Assembly: GCA_937893675.1 (NCBI GenBank)
Contig: CALBGI010000002.1
Span: forward strand, 1-10,949
Direction of reading: 5' to 3'
DNA from: an uncultured Blautia sp.
GTDB taxonomy: Bacteria > Bacillota > Clostridia > Lachnospirales > Lachnospiraceae
DNA: 10,949 nucleotides
A program made the translations under genes and the position numbers. The notes under the pieces are model-generated. The model ran no database searches. It saw only the letters and a program-made list of their open reading frames with translations, and was not told the origin of the DNA. Shown in pieces: positions 1 through 6,249 of the stretch (positions are counted from its first letter, which is position 1; each line of letters starts with the position of its first letter).

Positions 1-165
1 GAGGCGAAGCAGGAATTTAGTGCGAACGTATACCGAGACACTTAGCGAGGTCGAGAGAAGCGAAGACCAAGGTTAGTGATGAGGTATTACCCGTACACTT
101 AATGAGTGCGAGCCAGAGGCGAAGCAGGAATTTAGTGCGAACCAAAAGCAAAGCAGGAAAGGAGG
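1..165. repeat. Degenerate tandem repeat, about 57-bp unit, three copies
   Basis: Three related units begin at about 1, 57 and 116. A 27-bp stretch at 1-27 recurs without mismatch at 116-142. The middle copy is diverged but keeps the landmarks: GCGAAG at 4, 60 and 119, TTAGTG at 17, 73 and 132, and ACACTTA at 38 and 95. The offsets of 56-59 bp make this a true tandem array and not a chance duplication. The third copy runs into the AGGAGG of the kinase gene. Read in frame 1, the first unit is open from base 1 to a TAG at 43-45 (ending NVYRDT), so an upstream gene could end here. This is too short to call. I see no convincing promoter or tRNA in the stretch. Function is unknown; it may be an intergenic repeat family of this lineage. 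Confidence 0.8.
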
Positions 166-171
166 ATATCT

Positions 172-1812
172 GTGAGCAGAGAATTACCGGTATCTGTATG
201 GCCGGAGTGGAAAATAACAGAAAAAATCGGCGAAGGCTCTTTTGGAAAAGTATATAAGGCCCAGCGGACAGAAAAAGGCCGCTCTTTTTATTCTGCCATC
301 AAGATTCTCACCATCCCGGCGAACAAAAGCGAGTTGGACAGTATACGCGCAGAGTCCTCCGGCGAGGCATCCACCAGGGAGTATTTTGAGAATCTGGTGG
401 AGGAGTGCATCCAGGAAGTCAGCACTATGGAATATTTCCGGGGAAATTCCCACATTGTATCTGTGGAGGATTACAAGGTGGTGGAATATCTGGACGAAAT
501 CGGCTGGGACATCTGCATTCGCATGGAGTATCTCACCAGCTTTACAGATTATTGTGCAGAGCGTACGCTTACAGAAAAAGAAGTTATCAAGCTCGGGATC
601 GATCTGAGCCGGGCGCTGGAATATTGCGGGCAGCTGAATATTATTCATAGGGACATTAAGCCGGAAAATATTTTTGTATCCCGGTTTGGGGATTTTAAGC
701 TGGGGGATTTTGGGATTGCCAGGGAGCTTGAGCGCACGATGAGCGGTTTTTCCAAAAAAGGCACGTATTCCTACATGGCGCCGGAAATGTACCGGGGAGA
801 TTCCTATGACAGACGGGCGGATATTTATTCTCTGGGAATTGTGATGTATAAGATCCTCAATCACAATCGTCTGCCGTTTCTGAATCTGGAAAAACAGTTT
901 ATCACCTACCGCGATAAGGAAAACGCACTTACCAGAAGGATGTCCGGGGAAGCGCTTCCGAGACCGGCAGATGCCGGGGAAGCTCTCGGCCGCATCATCT
1001 GCAAAGCCTGTGCCTGTGCGCCGGAAGAACGTTACCAGAGTCCGCAGGAATTCCGGGAAGCTCTGGAAGATTTGCAGGCCGGCCGAAGACAGCAGCCCGC
1101 TCCTGAGCCGGAAACAGTGGAAAGTCCACAAAAACAATCAGTGGCGGCTCTGCTGCAGGAAGTGGAGCAGGAGGCGGAGAATGCTTCTGCGGAAGCAGAG
1201 AGAGAAAGAATTTCATCCAAAGAAAGACGCAGGAGGAAGAATCGCGATGCGAATCCCTGGGCGATCGCCGTGGCAGTGGTGGCTATTGCCACCTGCATTA
1301 TTCTCGTGATCTATGTGAAGCTGCTTTTTGACCAGACAGTGGAGCGCCAGTCTCAGCAGGCAGTGCAGATTCTGGAAGAGGATGATTACGGACTTTCGCC
1401 GGAGCAGGTGGATGAATTTTCCGTGAGTGTGCAAAACATTAAAGAACAGGCCACCACGATTGTGGATAACTTGAATACTTACACCGAAAAAGGCACGGAA
1501 GGAAAAAGTCTTTTCTACTATGATGCGGAAGGAACACTGATGAAAGCCCTGGTTTACCCGGCGGAGTCTGAGGATGGGATTTACGAGGAATACTATTACT
1601 GGGATGAAAAGCTGTTCTTTGCCTACATTTGGGAAGGCGACAAAAAAGAACTTTACTACTATAACAAAAAAGGCGAAATGATTCGCTGGATTGATGAGAA
1701 CGGCCTTTGCCATGACAATGAGACGGACAATCCGGAATACGTGGAGCGAGAAGAAAAGTACTGGGATCATGCAGAAAAGCTTCTCAGTGAGGGAACGAGG
1801 AATATGGAATGA
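172..1812 (+). CDS. Membrane-anchored eukaryotic-like Ser/Thr protein kinase, non-PASTA
   Basis: The product (546 aa) should phosphorylate Ser/Thr residues of cytoplasmic proteins using ATP. The kinase domain spans about residues 13-285. It has a glycine loop GEGSFGKV (20-27), ATP-binding Lys44, catalytic loop HRDIKPEN (Asp161, Lys163, Asn166), DFG at 179-181, a Thr/Ser-rich activation loop, and APE at 203-205. All key catalytic residues are present, so it should be active. A charged Glu/Arg linker of about 290-360 leads to one membrane helix (about 363-386), which puts the C-terminal 160 residues outside. That domain is not a PASTA repeat; it is rich in Tyr/Phe/Trp. The start is GTG, with AAAGGAGG about 7 nt upstream, and in-frame stops at 100-102 and 133-135 exclude a longer form. 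It overlaps the PP2C gene by 4 nt, so the two are probably co-translated. The kinase call is firm; substrate and ligand are unknown. No promoter is visible in the 171 bp upstream. Confidence 0.95.
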   Translation: MSRELPVSVWPEWKITEKIGEGSFGKVYKAQRTEKGRSFYSAIKILTIPANKSELDSIRAESSGEASTREYFENLVEECIQEVSTMEYFRGNSHIVSVEDYKVVEYLDEIGWDICIRMEYLTSFTDYCAERTLTEKEVIKLGIDLSRALEYCGQLNIIHRDIKPENIFVSRFGDFKLGDFGIARELERTMSGFSKKGTYSYMAPEMYRGDSYDRRADIYSLGIVMYKILNHNRLPFLNLEKQFITYRDKENALTRRMSGEALPRPADAGEALGRIICKACACAPEERYQSPQEFREALEDLQAGRRQQPAPEPETVESPQKQSVAALLQEVEQEAENASAEAERERISSKERRRRKNRDANPWAIAVAVVAIATCIILVIYVKLLFDQTVERQSQQAVQILEEDDYGLSPEQVDEFSVSVQNIKEQATTIVDNLNTYTEKGTEGKSLFYYDAEGTLMKALVYPAESEDGIYEEYYYWDEKLFFAYIWEGDKKELYYYNKKGEMIRWIDENGLCHDNETDNPEYVEREEKYWDHAEKLLSEGTRNME

Positions 1813-2627
1813 CCTATGATATCAGATATGCGTACACAAGCCATATGGGGAAAATCCGCGGAAATAATGAAGATAATTTCTGGTGCTGCGGGGATCAGCT
1901 TCCGTCAGAGAATACCGGTACGGAAGGAATTCTTACCGGCAGTGTGGTTTCCGATGATTTCCCGGCATTGGCTGTGTTTGACGGAATGGGCGGGGAAAGC
2001 TGCGGCGAGATGGCAGCCTTCCTGGCAGCGCAGGCGTACGGGGAGTATTATGGCGAAAACAGAAAGAAGATGAAAGGGAAGTCCAGAGAATTTCTGGAGG
2101 AAAGCTGCCAGCGCATGAATCAGGCTGTGTGTGAATACTGTCTGGAAAACCGGATCCGTTCCATGGGAACGACCCTGGCGCTGGTGCAGTTTTCCGGGGA
2201 AAAGCTTCACATCTGCAATCTTGGGGACAGCAGAGTGTATCTCTCGCGGGAAGGGAAGTTTTCTCAGCTTTCCACGGACCATGTGGTCGGCGGAAGAACT
2301 TTTGGAAAGGCGCCTTTGACCCAGTATCTGGGCGTTATGGAGGAAGAAATGGCGCTGGAGCCGGTGATCGAGGAACATCCCTTGACTCCGGGAATCCGCC
2401 TTCTGCTCTGCTCGGACGGTTTGTCGGACATGCTGTCGGACGGCGAGCTTGCGGATATTCTGGCAAGGGAGCTTTCGCCGGAGGATACGGTGCAGCTCCT
2501 TTTGGAGCGGGCCCTGAAAAAAGGCGGAAGGGACAATATTACCATTATCCTGTGTGAAGTGGGAAATGCGGTAAAGCAAGGATTTTTTGGAAAACTAGGG
2601 GCATGTATCAAAAAATATCTGGGGTGA
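1809..2627 (+). CDS. PP2C-family Ser/Thr protein phosphatase (PrpC/Stp-like)
   Basis: This 272-residue soluble protein should remove phosphate from Ser/Thr residues and so counter the upstream kinase. The metal-dependent PP2C motifs appear in order: RGNNEDN (17-23), DGMGG (58-62), MGTT (119-122), GDSR (139-142), CSDG with Asp203, and GGRDN (239-243). These give the acidic residues for a two-metal centre, so it should be active. No signal peptide or membrane helix is seen, which places it in the cytoplasm with the kinase domain. The ATG lies within the kinase stop (ATGA, 1809-1812) with GAGG at 1797-1800, the classic layout for translational coupling. A kinase/PP2C pair is a known arrangement in Bacillota (for example PrkC-PrpC). 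The length of about 270 aa is slightly above the usual 240-250. The rest of the difference is a loop between the first two motifs (about 28-50). Confidence 0.95.
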   Translation: MTYDIRYAYTSHMGKIRGNNEDNFWCCGDQLPSENTGTEGILTGSVVSDDFPALAVFDGMGGESCGEMAAFLAAQAYGEYYGENRKKMKGKSREFLEESCQRMNQAVCEYCLENRIRSMGTTLALVQFSGEKLHICNLGDSRVYLSREGKFSQLSTDHVVGGRTFGKAPLTQYLGVMEEEMALEPVIEEHPLTPGIRLLLCSDGLSDMLSDGELADILARELSPEDTVQLLLERALKKGGRDNITIILCEVGNAVKQGFFGKLGACIKKYLG

Positions 2628-2633
2628 CAAACA

Positions 2634-3851
2634 ATGAAAAACAGAATGCGGGATTTGGATTTTGAGCAGACAGTGGCTTTTGACGCTGTGGAGGACTTTG
2701 AGTTTACCCGCAAGGCTGCGCAGAAATTTCGCCAGGTGGTGAGTCTGGACAGCTTTGAGGATGAGGATGCGGATGTGATTTTCCATTATCTTTATAAGGA
2801 AATGGAGCTGGTATCCTTTGGCGATTATCTGAAGCGCTACATTTATGAGCGGGCGGAACTTCCGGAGCCCTTCGGTGAGGTTCCCCAGGAGGTGTATCGC
2901 GATATTGTAGTGGAATCCTTTAAAGAAACGTATACGCCAAAATCTATGAATCCCACCTCCACAAAGCTTCCGGCACTTGTGAACAACTGGCTGAATCAGG
3001 CTTCTGTGAAGCGTGAGACGGTTTTTTTGCTGGGATTTGGGCTTCGGATGACGGTGGAGGATGTGACCGATTTTCTGACAAGAGTGCTGCGGGAGCAGGA
3101 CATTGATTTCCAGAATCCGGAGGAAGTGATCTACTGGTACTGCATTCAGAATCGTCTCGGCTATCACCGGGCAGAGGAATATAAAAAAATATATGAAACA
3201 CTGCTTCCGATAGAAAACAAGGAAGCTGCCTTTGTTTACGGGGGCGGCCTGTGTCTGGATGACGAAAAAAGTCTGCTGGGATATCTTTCTTATTTAAAAT
3301 ATCGGCGCAGCGATCCGGAGCATGGAGACAGTCGGGCATTTCAGGAGTTCTCACGGCTTTTGGAACGGGCGCGGACCATTATTGCCGCGATGTATCAGAA
3401 AGATGAAGAGGAACGCGGCCGCAGCCGTGTCTGGCAGGCAAAGGATATTACCCCGTCAGATGTGGAGAAAGTGATCTGCAGCGGCATTCCCATCAACAAT
3501 ATGGGAAATCTCAAAAAGATGTCCGCCTCCATTCTGGCAAAGCACTTCAGTCAAAAACGCTTCAGCCGTCAGCGCATTACCAATATTCTGAATCACAAAT
3601 TTCCGGTGGAACGCTTTGATCTGCTGACGTTGGGATTTTTCATTGTCTCCCAGGAAATGGCGGAAGAAGATCCCTATGCCAGATACCGCTATTTTATTGA
3701 AAAAATGCAGGAAACCCTGCATGTTTGCGGAATGAGTGAGATTTATATCGTCAATCCCTACGAGTGCTTCCTTCTCATGTGCCTGCTGACGGACTGTCCG
3801 CTGGCTGTGTTCTCGGAAATCTGGGAAAAATCCTATGAAGAAAACGAATAA
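2634..3851 (+). CDS. Unrecognised helical protein linked to the kinase/phosphatase pair
   Basis: I do not recognise a named family for this 405-residue protein. It begins 6 nt after the PP2C stop with only a weak GGGGTG ribosome site overlapping that stop, so it probably relies on translational coupling. No signal peptide or clear membrane segment is seen; the composition suggests a cytoplasmic, mostly helical protein. Two regions look alike. Residues 127-185 (RETVFLLGFGL, then NPEEVIYWYC at 161-170) resemble 327-400 (RFDLLTLGFFI, then NPYECFLLMC at 374-383), suggesting internal duplication. The pattern recalls helical domains that accompany XRE-type helix-turn-helix proteins, but that is only an impression. 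The middle (about 285-325) is basic and could hold a helix-turn-helix. An N-terminal EQTVAF (Thr13) sits in acidic context and could be a phosphorylation site. From its position it is probably a partner, substrate or effector of the kinase. Confidence 0.85.
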   Translation: MKNRMRDLDFEQTVAFDAVEDFEFTRKAAQKFRQVVSLDSFEDEDADVIFHYLYKEMELVSFGDYLKRYIYERAELPEPFGEVPQEVYRDIVVESFKETYTPKSMNPTSTKLPALVNNWLNQASVKRETVFLLGFGLRMTVEDVTDFLTRVLREQDIDFQNPEEVIYWYCIQNRLGYHRAEEYKKIYETLLPIENKEAAFVYGGGLCLDDEKSLLGYLSYLKYRRSDPEHGDSRAFQEFSRLLERARTIIAAMYQKDEEERGRSRVWQAKDITPSDVEKVICSGIPINNMGNLKKMSASILAKHFSQKRFSRQRITNILNHKFPVERFDLLTLGFFIVSQEMAEEDPYARYRYFIEKMQETLHVCGMSEIYIVNPYECFLLMCLLTDCPLAVFSEIWEKSYEENE

Positions 3852-3892
3852 AAAAGGAAGCGCAGGCTCTTTTGCGTGCCCGAAGGGGGAGG

Positions 3893-3937
3893 GCGAGGGG
3901 GAAGCGGGCTTCGCAACTTTGAGCGTTTCCCCCTCGC
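3893..3937. terminator. Putative bidirectional terminator between convergent units
   Basis: An 11-bp perfect stem (GCGAGGGGGAA at 3893-3903, TTCCCCCTCGC at 3927-3937) encloses a 23-nt loop with a small inner GCG/CGC hairpin. It lies in the 89-bp gap between the stops of two convergent genes, where a shared terminator is expected. The T-tract after the stem is poor (TGTTTATT) on the plus strand. None is immediate on the minus strand, where a T-rich stretch comes only about 30 nt later. The hairpin is clear; its use as a terminator is inferred. Confidence 0.55.
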
Positions 3938-3940
3938 TGT

Positions 3941-5005
3941 TTATTCATTGTAATACCCATAAATCATCCGGCTGTTCTGCGCAATAGCCGTCTGTGCGGC
4001 GCCTGCATCTGAGACATTCTCTGACATAAAGCAGATGACCAAATCTTTTCCCTTCGGAGTGTTATAAATAATCGCCGCATCATTTTCCACATCTGCAAGT
4101 TCCCCGGTTTTGTTGGCAACGGAAACCCCTTCCGGAATCTGAGCTGGAATTTTATTGCGTCGTGTCTGCGCATTTAACAGTGCATACATGGCGTCCGCGT
4201 GAGCAAGGCTGATTTCAGAAGAACCGCCGTTTGCAAGCTGATATACCGCTTTCATAAATTTTCCGCAGTCCTCCACAGAGGTATAGTTGTCGCCGTTTTC
4301 GTTGCTTGCCAGCAGAAGACGCCCCATGGAGGTTTGCTGGAATCTGTGGGAGGCACAGAACTGGTTGACCGCATTCATGCCGGCAGTCGTGTCGCCCCCG
4401 CCAAGATAGCCGACCAGAGTGTTTGCCGCATCGTTGTCGCTGACGGTGATCATGGCATTTAAATTAGAATCCAGAGTTTCTGCGCCGTATTGCTGGGAAA
4501 GGGATTCATAGTTTTCATATACTGCGCCCATGATATAGAGCTTGATGAGACTGGCGGCCTGCATGGGCGCATTGTTGATGCTGCCCTGGGAATTGAGCGC
4601 AAGATTGCATACATAAACAGACCAGGAGCCATTGTTGGCTGGAAGAAGTCCCTGGATCTGAGACAGGAGTGCATCCATTTCGGCGTCCGTGTTATCTGTG
4701 AATGTGCTGCCCTGAGACGGGGAAAGGGTTCCCTCGCCCGGCGCTTCGGGTGTTGGAGTTGCGGCAGAAGCCTGTGCGTCGGATTTCTGGGTAAGTCCCT
4801 CGAGCTCCTGCGCTTTTTCTGACAAGGATTTTGCGGAATCTGTGAGCGCTTCTACGTTTTGCATGAGCTCAGTGACTTTTTTCTGAAGTCCCGCCAGCTT
4901 CTGGGAGGAGAGAACCGTAAGTCCGCCCAGGACGGCGAGAGCCAGAATCAACACAAGAATCACAAGATATAAAAGAAATGGTTTTTTTTGTTTTTTATTT
5001 GCCAT
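3941..5005 (-). CDS. Membrane-anchored class A beta-lactamase-like serine hydrolase
   Basis: The 354-residue product has a lysine-rich start (MANKKQKK), one membrane helix at about 10-33, a coiled-coil-like segment (about 36-72), and a low-complexity Pro/Ser/Thr linker (about 73-105). An outer catalytic domain follows. The serine beta-lactamase/DD-peptidase motifs are present: SLIK (Ser152, Lys155), SDN (189-191) and KTG (299-301). The omega-loop Glu-x-x-Leu-Asn of true class A beta-lactamases is not recognisable; the matching stretch is roughly 229-243, ending GDNYTS. It may therefore bind or hydrolyse cell-wall peptides and not inactivate antibiotics efficiently. I chose the ATG at 5005 because GAAAGGAG lies 7 nt upstream; an in-frame TTG at 5032 has no ribosome site and overlaps the amidase stop. 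It lies 23 nt behind the amidase gene and is probably in the same transcript. Confidence 0.88.
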   Translation of the reverse strand: MANKKQKKPFLLYLVILVLILALAVLGGLTVLSSQKLAGLQKKVTELMQNVEALTDSAKSLSEKAQELEGLTQKSDAQASAATPTPEAPGEGTLSPSQGSTFTDNTDAEMDALLSQIQGLLPANNGSWSVYVCNLALNSQGSINNAPMQAASLIKLYIMGAVYENYESLSQQYGAETLDSNLNAMITVSDNDAANTLVGYLGGGDTTAGMNAVNQFCASHRFQQTSMGRLLLASNENGDNYTSVEDCGKFMKAVYQLANGGSSEISLAHADAMYALLNAQTRRNKIPAQIPEGVSVANKTGELADVENDAAIIYNTPKGKDLVICFMSENVSDAGAAQTAIAQNSRMIYGYYNE

Positions 5006-5028
5006 GTGTGATCTCCTTTCAGGGTAAA

Positions 5029-6003
5029 TCAAATTCCGAAATAAGCATCGATCCCGTCCGCGATCCCTGCGGCCATGGTATTCTGGAATTCGGGATCATT
5101 CATCTGACGGTCGTCGTTTTCGTGAGTCATAAAGCCCATTTCTACAATTGTGACAGGAACAGAACTCCAGTTGATCCCCGTCATGTTATCGTAATACTGC
5201 ACGCCCAGATTGGAAAAGCCGGTAGCCGCGCAGTAAGCGTCAAGGATACACTGGGAAAGTCGGTTGGAATCCTCGTACAGATGGGAAACATAAGGATTTT
5301 CGGCAGAGGGAGACATGGTGAGCGCTCCGCTGGCCGTGTGCGTATCGTCTCCGTTTGCGTGAATACGTACATAAATATCAGCACCTTTTTGAGCCACAAG
5401 CTGCGCCCGCTGAGAATTGCTGATGGCGGTTTCGTTGTCTGTTCTTGTCAGAACCACCTGGTAACCGCGCGCCTCCAGAACCTCCTTCAGCTTTAAGGAA
5501 ACTTCCAGATTCAGCTGATATTCAGGTACTCCGGTGTAGGAGCCCTGGGTGCCGGTGCTGGACATTGCTTTCATCACAGTGGAACCGGGGCCGTCCGGCT
5601 CTGTGGCGCTCATATCTATGTTTTCGCTTTGGTGTCCGGGGTCAATGCCGATGACATAACCATTGCCGGCGGTTTGTGCGCTCTGGCTGAAAATGGAGGT
5701 TTTGGCATCGCCTGCGTCAGTGAGAGCTTCGGTCTCCTCCGGCGTTTCAGAGTTGGCGGTTTCATTGACGATATTCTGCGGAACCAGTGCTTCTGCGGCA
5801 GCTGCAAGGGCATTGTCGTAAAGCGTTTCTGCATTTTTTAGGGAAAGGCTGATGTCGTCTGCCTTCTGAAGCGCCAGATCAGCAGCGGTTTCCGTACTTT
5901 TGAGGATGCTTTGGGTGTGCAGCGCGGACCAGATGAAAAAGGCGGCTGCCCCAAGGCAGAGAAGCAGCAGGATGCCTGCCGGGATATTTGTTTTTTTCTT
6001 CAT
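5029..6003 (-). CDS. N-acetylmuramoyl-L-alanine amidase (Amidase_3), membrane-anchored
   Basis: This 324-residue enzyme should cut the amide bond between MurNAc and L-alanine in peptidoglycan. After a short basic start, one membrane helix (about 8-27) acts as an uncleaved anchor. A helical stalk and an acidic Thr/Glu linker run to about 112. The zinc-dependent catalytic domain fills 115-324. Ligands and catalyst are visible: His124 in IDPGHQ, Glu161 in TGVPEYQLNL, His215 in RIHANGD, and Glu288 in IVEMGFMTHE. The segment EPDGPGS (135-141) before the Glu ligand is typical of a Clostridia amidase subgroup. No SPOR, SH3 or LysM wall-binding domain is present. The ATG at 6003 has GAAAGGA at 6020-6014, about 10 nt upstream. 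It leads the minus-strand pair and shares its anchor-stalk-linker-enzyme plan with the next gene. Confidence 0.93.
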   Translation of the reverse strand: MKKKTNIPAGILLLLCLGAAAFFIWSALHTQSILKSTETAADLALQKADDISLSLKNAETLYDNALAAAAEALVPQNIVNETANSETPEETEALTDAGDAKTSIFSQSAQTAGNGYVIGIDPGHQSENIDMSATEPDGPGSTVMKAMSSTGTQGSYTGVPEYQLNLEVSLKLKEVLEARGYQVVLTRTDNETAISNSQRAQLVAQKGADIYVRIHANGDDTHTASGALTMSPSAENPYVSHLYEDSNRLSQCILDAYCAATGFSNLGVQYYDNMTGINWSSVPVTIVEMGFMTHENDDRQMNDPEFQNTMAAGIADGIDAYFGI

Positions 6004-6035
6004 AAATAAGAAATCCTTTCTATTCTGTTGCCATT

Positions 6036-6064
6036 ATTATAAAGAAAGAACTCTGAAATTGCAA
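6036..6064 (-). promoter_or_regulatory. Sigma-A-type promoter for the amidase/serine hydrolase pair
   Basis: On the minus strand, TTGCAA (6064-6059) and TATAAT (6041-6036) are separated by exactly 17 bp. The -10 box is perfect and the -35 box matches 4 of 6 consensus bases. Transcription would start near 6029, giving a leader of about 26 nt that contains the GAAAGGA ribosome site. The tuf gene has the same -35 hexamer, spacing and -10 box. Confidence 0.75.
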
Positions 6065-6071
6065 TCATTGT

Positions 6072-6095
6072 AAAATCTGTGAAAAAACAGATTTT
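6072..6095. repeat. 9-bp inverted repeat between divergent promoters
   Basis: AAAATCTGT (6072-6080) and ACAGATTTT (6087-6095) form a perfect dyad around GAAAAA, followed on the plus strand by three more T residues. It lies between the -35 boxes of the amidase promoter (6059-6064) and the rpsL promoter (6112-6117). It could be an operator for a dimeric regulator. As plus-strand RNA it could form an AT-rich terminator that stops upstream transcripts. No choice can be made from the sequence alone. Confidence 0.7.
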
Positions 6096-6111
6096 TTTCC
6101 TGGAAAATGCC

Positions 6112-6140
6112 TTGACACAGGGATTTTTAGAGGATATAAT
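6112..6140 (+). promoter_or_regulatory. Perfect-consensus sigma-A promoter of the str operon
   Basis: TTGACA (6112-6117) and TATAAT (6135-6140) are separated by 17 bp, so both hexamers and the spacing match consensus exactly. Transcription would start near 6147, leaving a leader of about 100 nt before rpsL. A-rich and T-rich tracts just upstream (6072-6098) could add UP-element activity. Such strength fits ribosomal protein and elongation factor genes. Confidence 0.92.
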
Positions 6141-6196
6141 GAGCAAGCGTGCAAGTGTAACGCAGTATTTTTTGCGCGCACAAAAGACAATAGCAA

Positions 6197-6223
6197 CCGC
6201 AAGGACCCCGCGGAAAACCGCGG
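6197..6223 (+). promoter_or_regulatory. rpsL leader with competing short hairpins
   Basis: In the untranslated leader, CCGCGG (6208-6213) pairs with CCGCGG (6218-6223) around an AAAA loop. CCGC at 6197-6200 could instead pair with GCGG at 6210-6213, so the two folds exclude each other. The structure ends about 12 nt before the GGGAGGTG ribosome site (6235-6242). Weaker 4-bp options occur earlier: GCGT 6147-6150 with ACGC 6160-6163, or CGCA 6161-6164 with TGCG 6173-6176. A control role is inferred only. Confidence 0.4.
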
Positions 6224-6249
6224 AGAAATCAATCGGGAGGTGAAATGGA

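Noticed and set aside
1..165. CRISPR array
   Set aside because: The units adjoin each other without variable spacers and the middle unit is degenerate; no cas genes are near.
1213..1770. Minus-strand frame opposite the kinase C-terminus
   Set aside because: It lies fully within the kinase gene, has no ribosome site, and has the composition of an antisense artefact.
172..1812. PASTA-type PrkC/Stk1 kinase
   Set aside because: The outer region of about 160 residues has no PASTA repeat pattern and is too short for the usual three or four copies.
3941..5005. Antibiotic resistance beta-lactamase
   Set aside because: The omega-loop motif is missing, and the membrane anchor with coiled coil and linker is unlike secreted resistance enzymes; it was kept as a serine hydrolase only.
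5006..5032. Upstream in-frame TTG for the serine hydrolase
   Set aside because: It overlaps the amidase stop and has no ribosome site; the ATG at 5005 has GAAAGGAG at ideal spacing.
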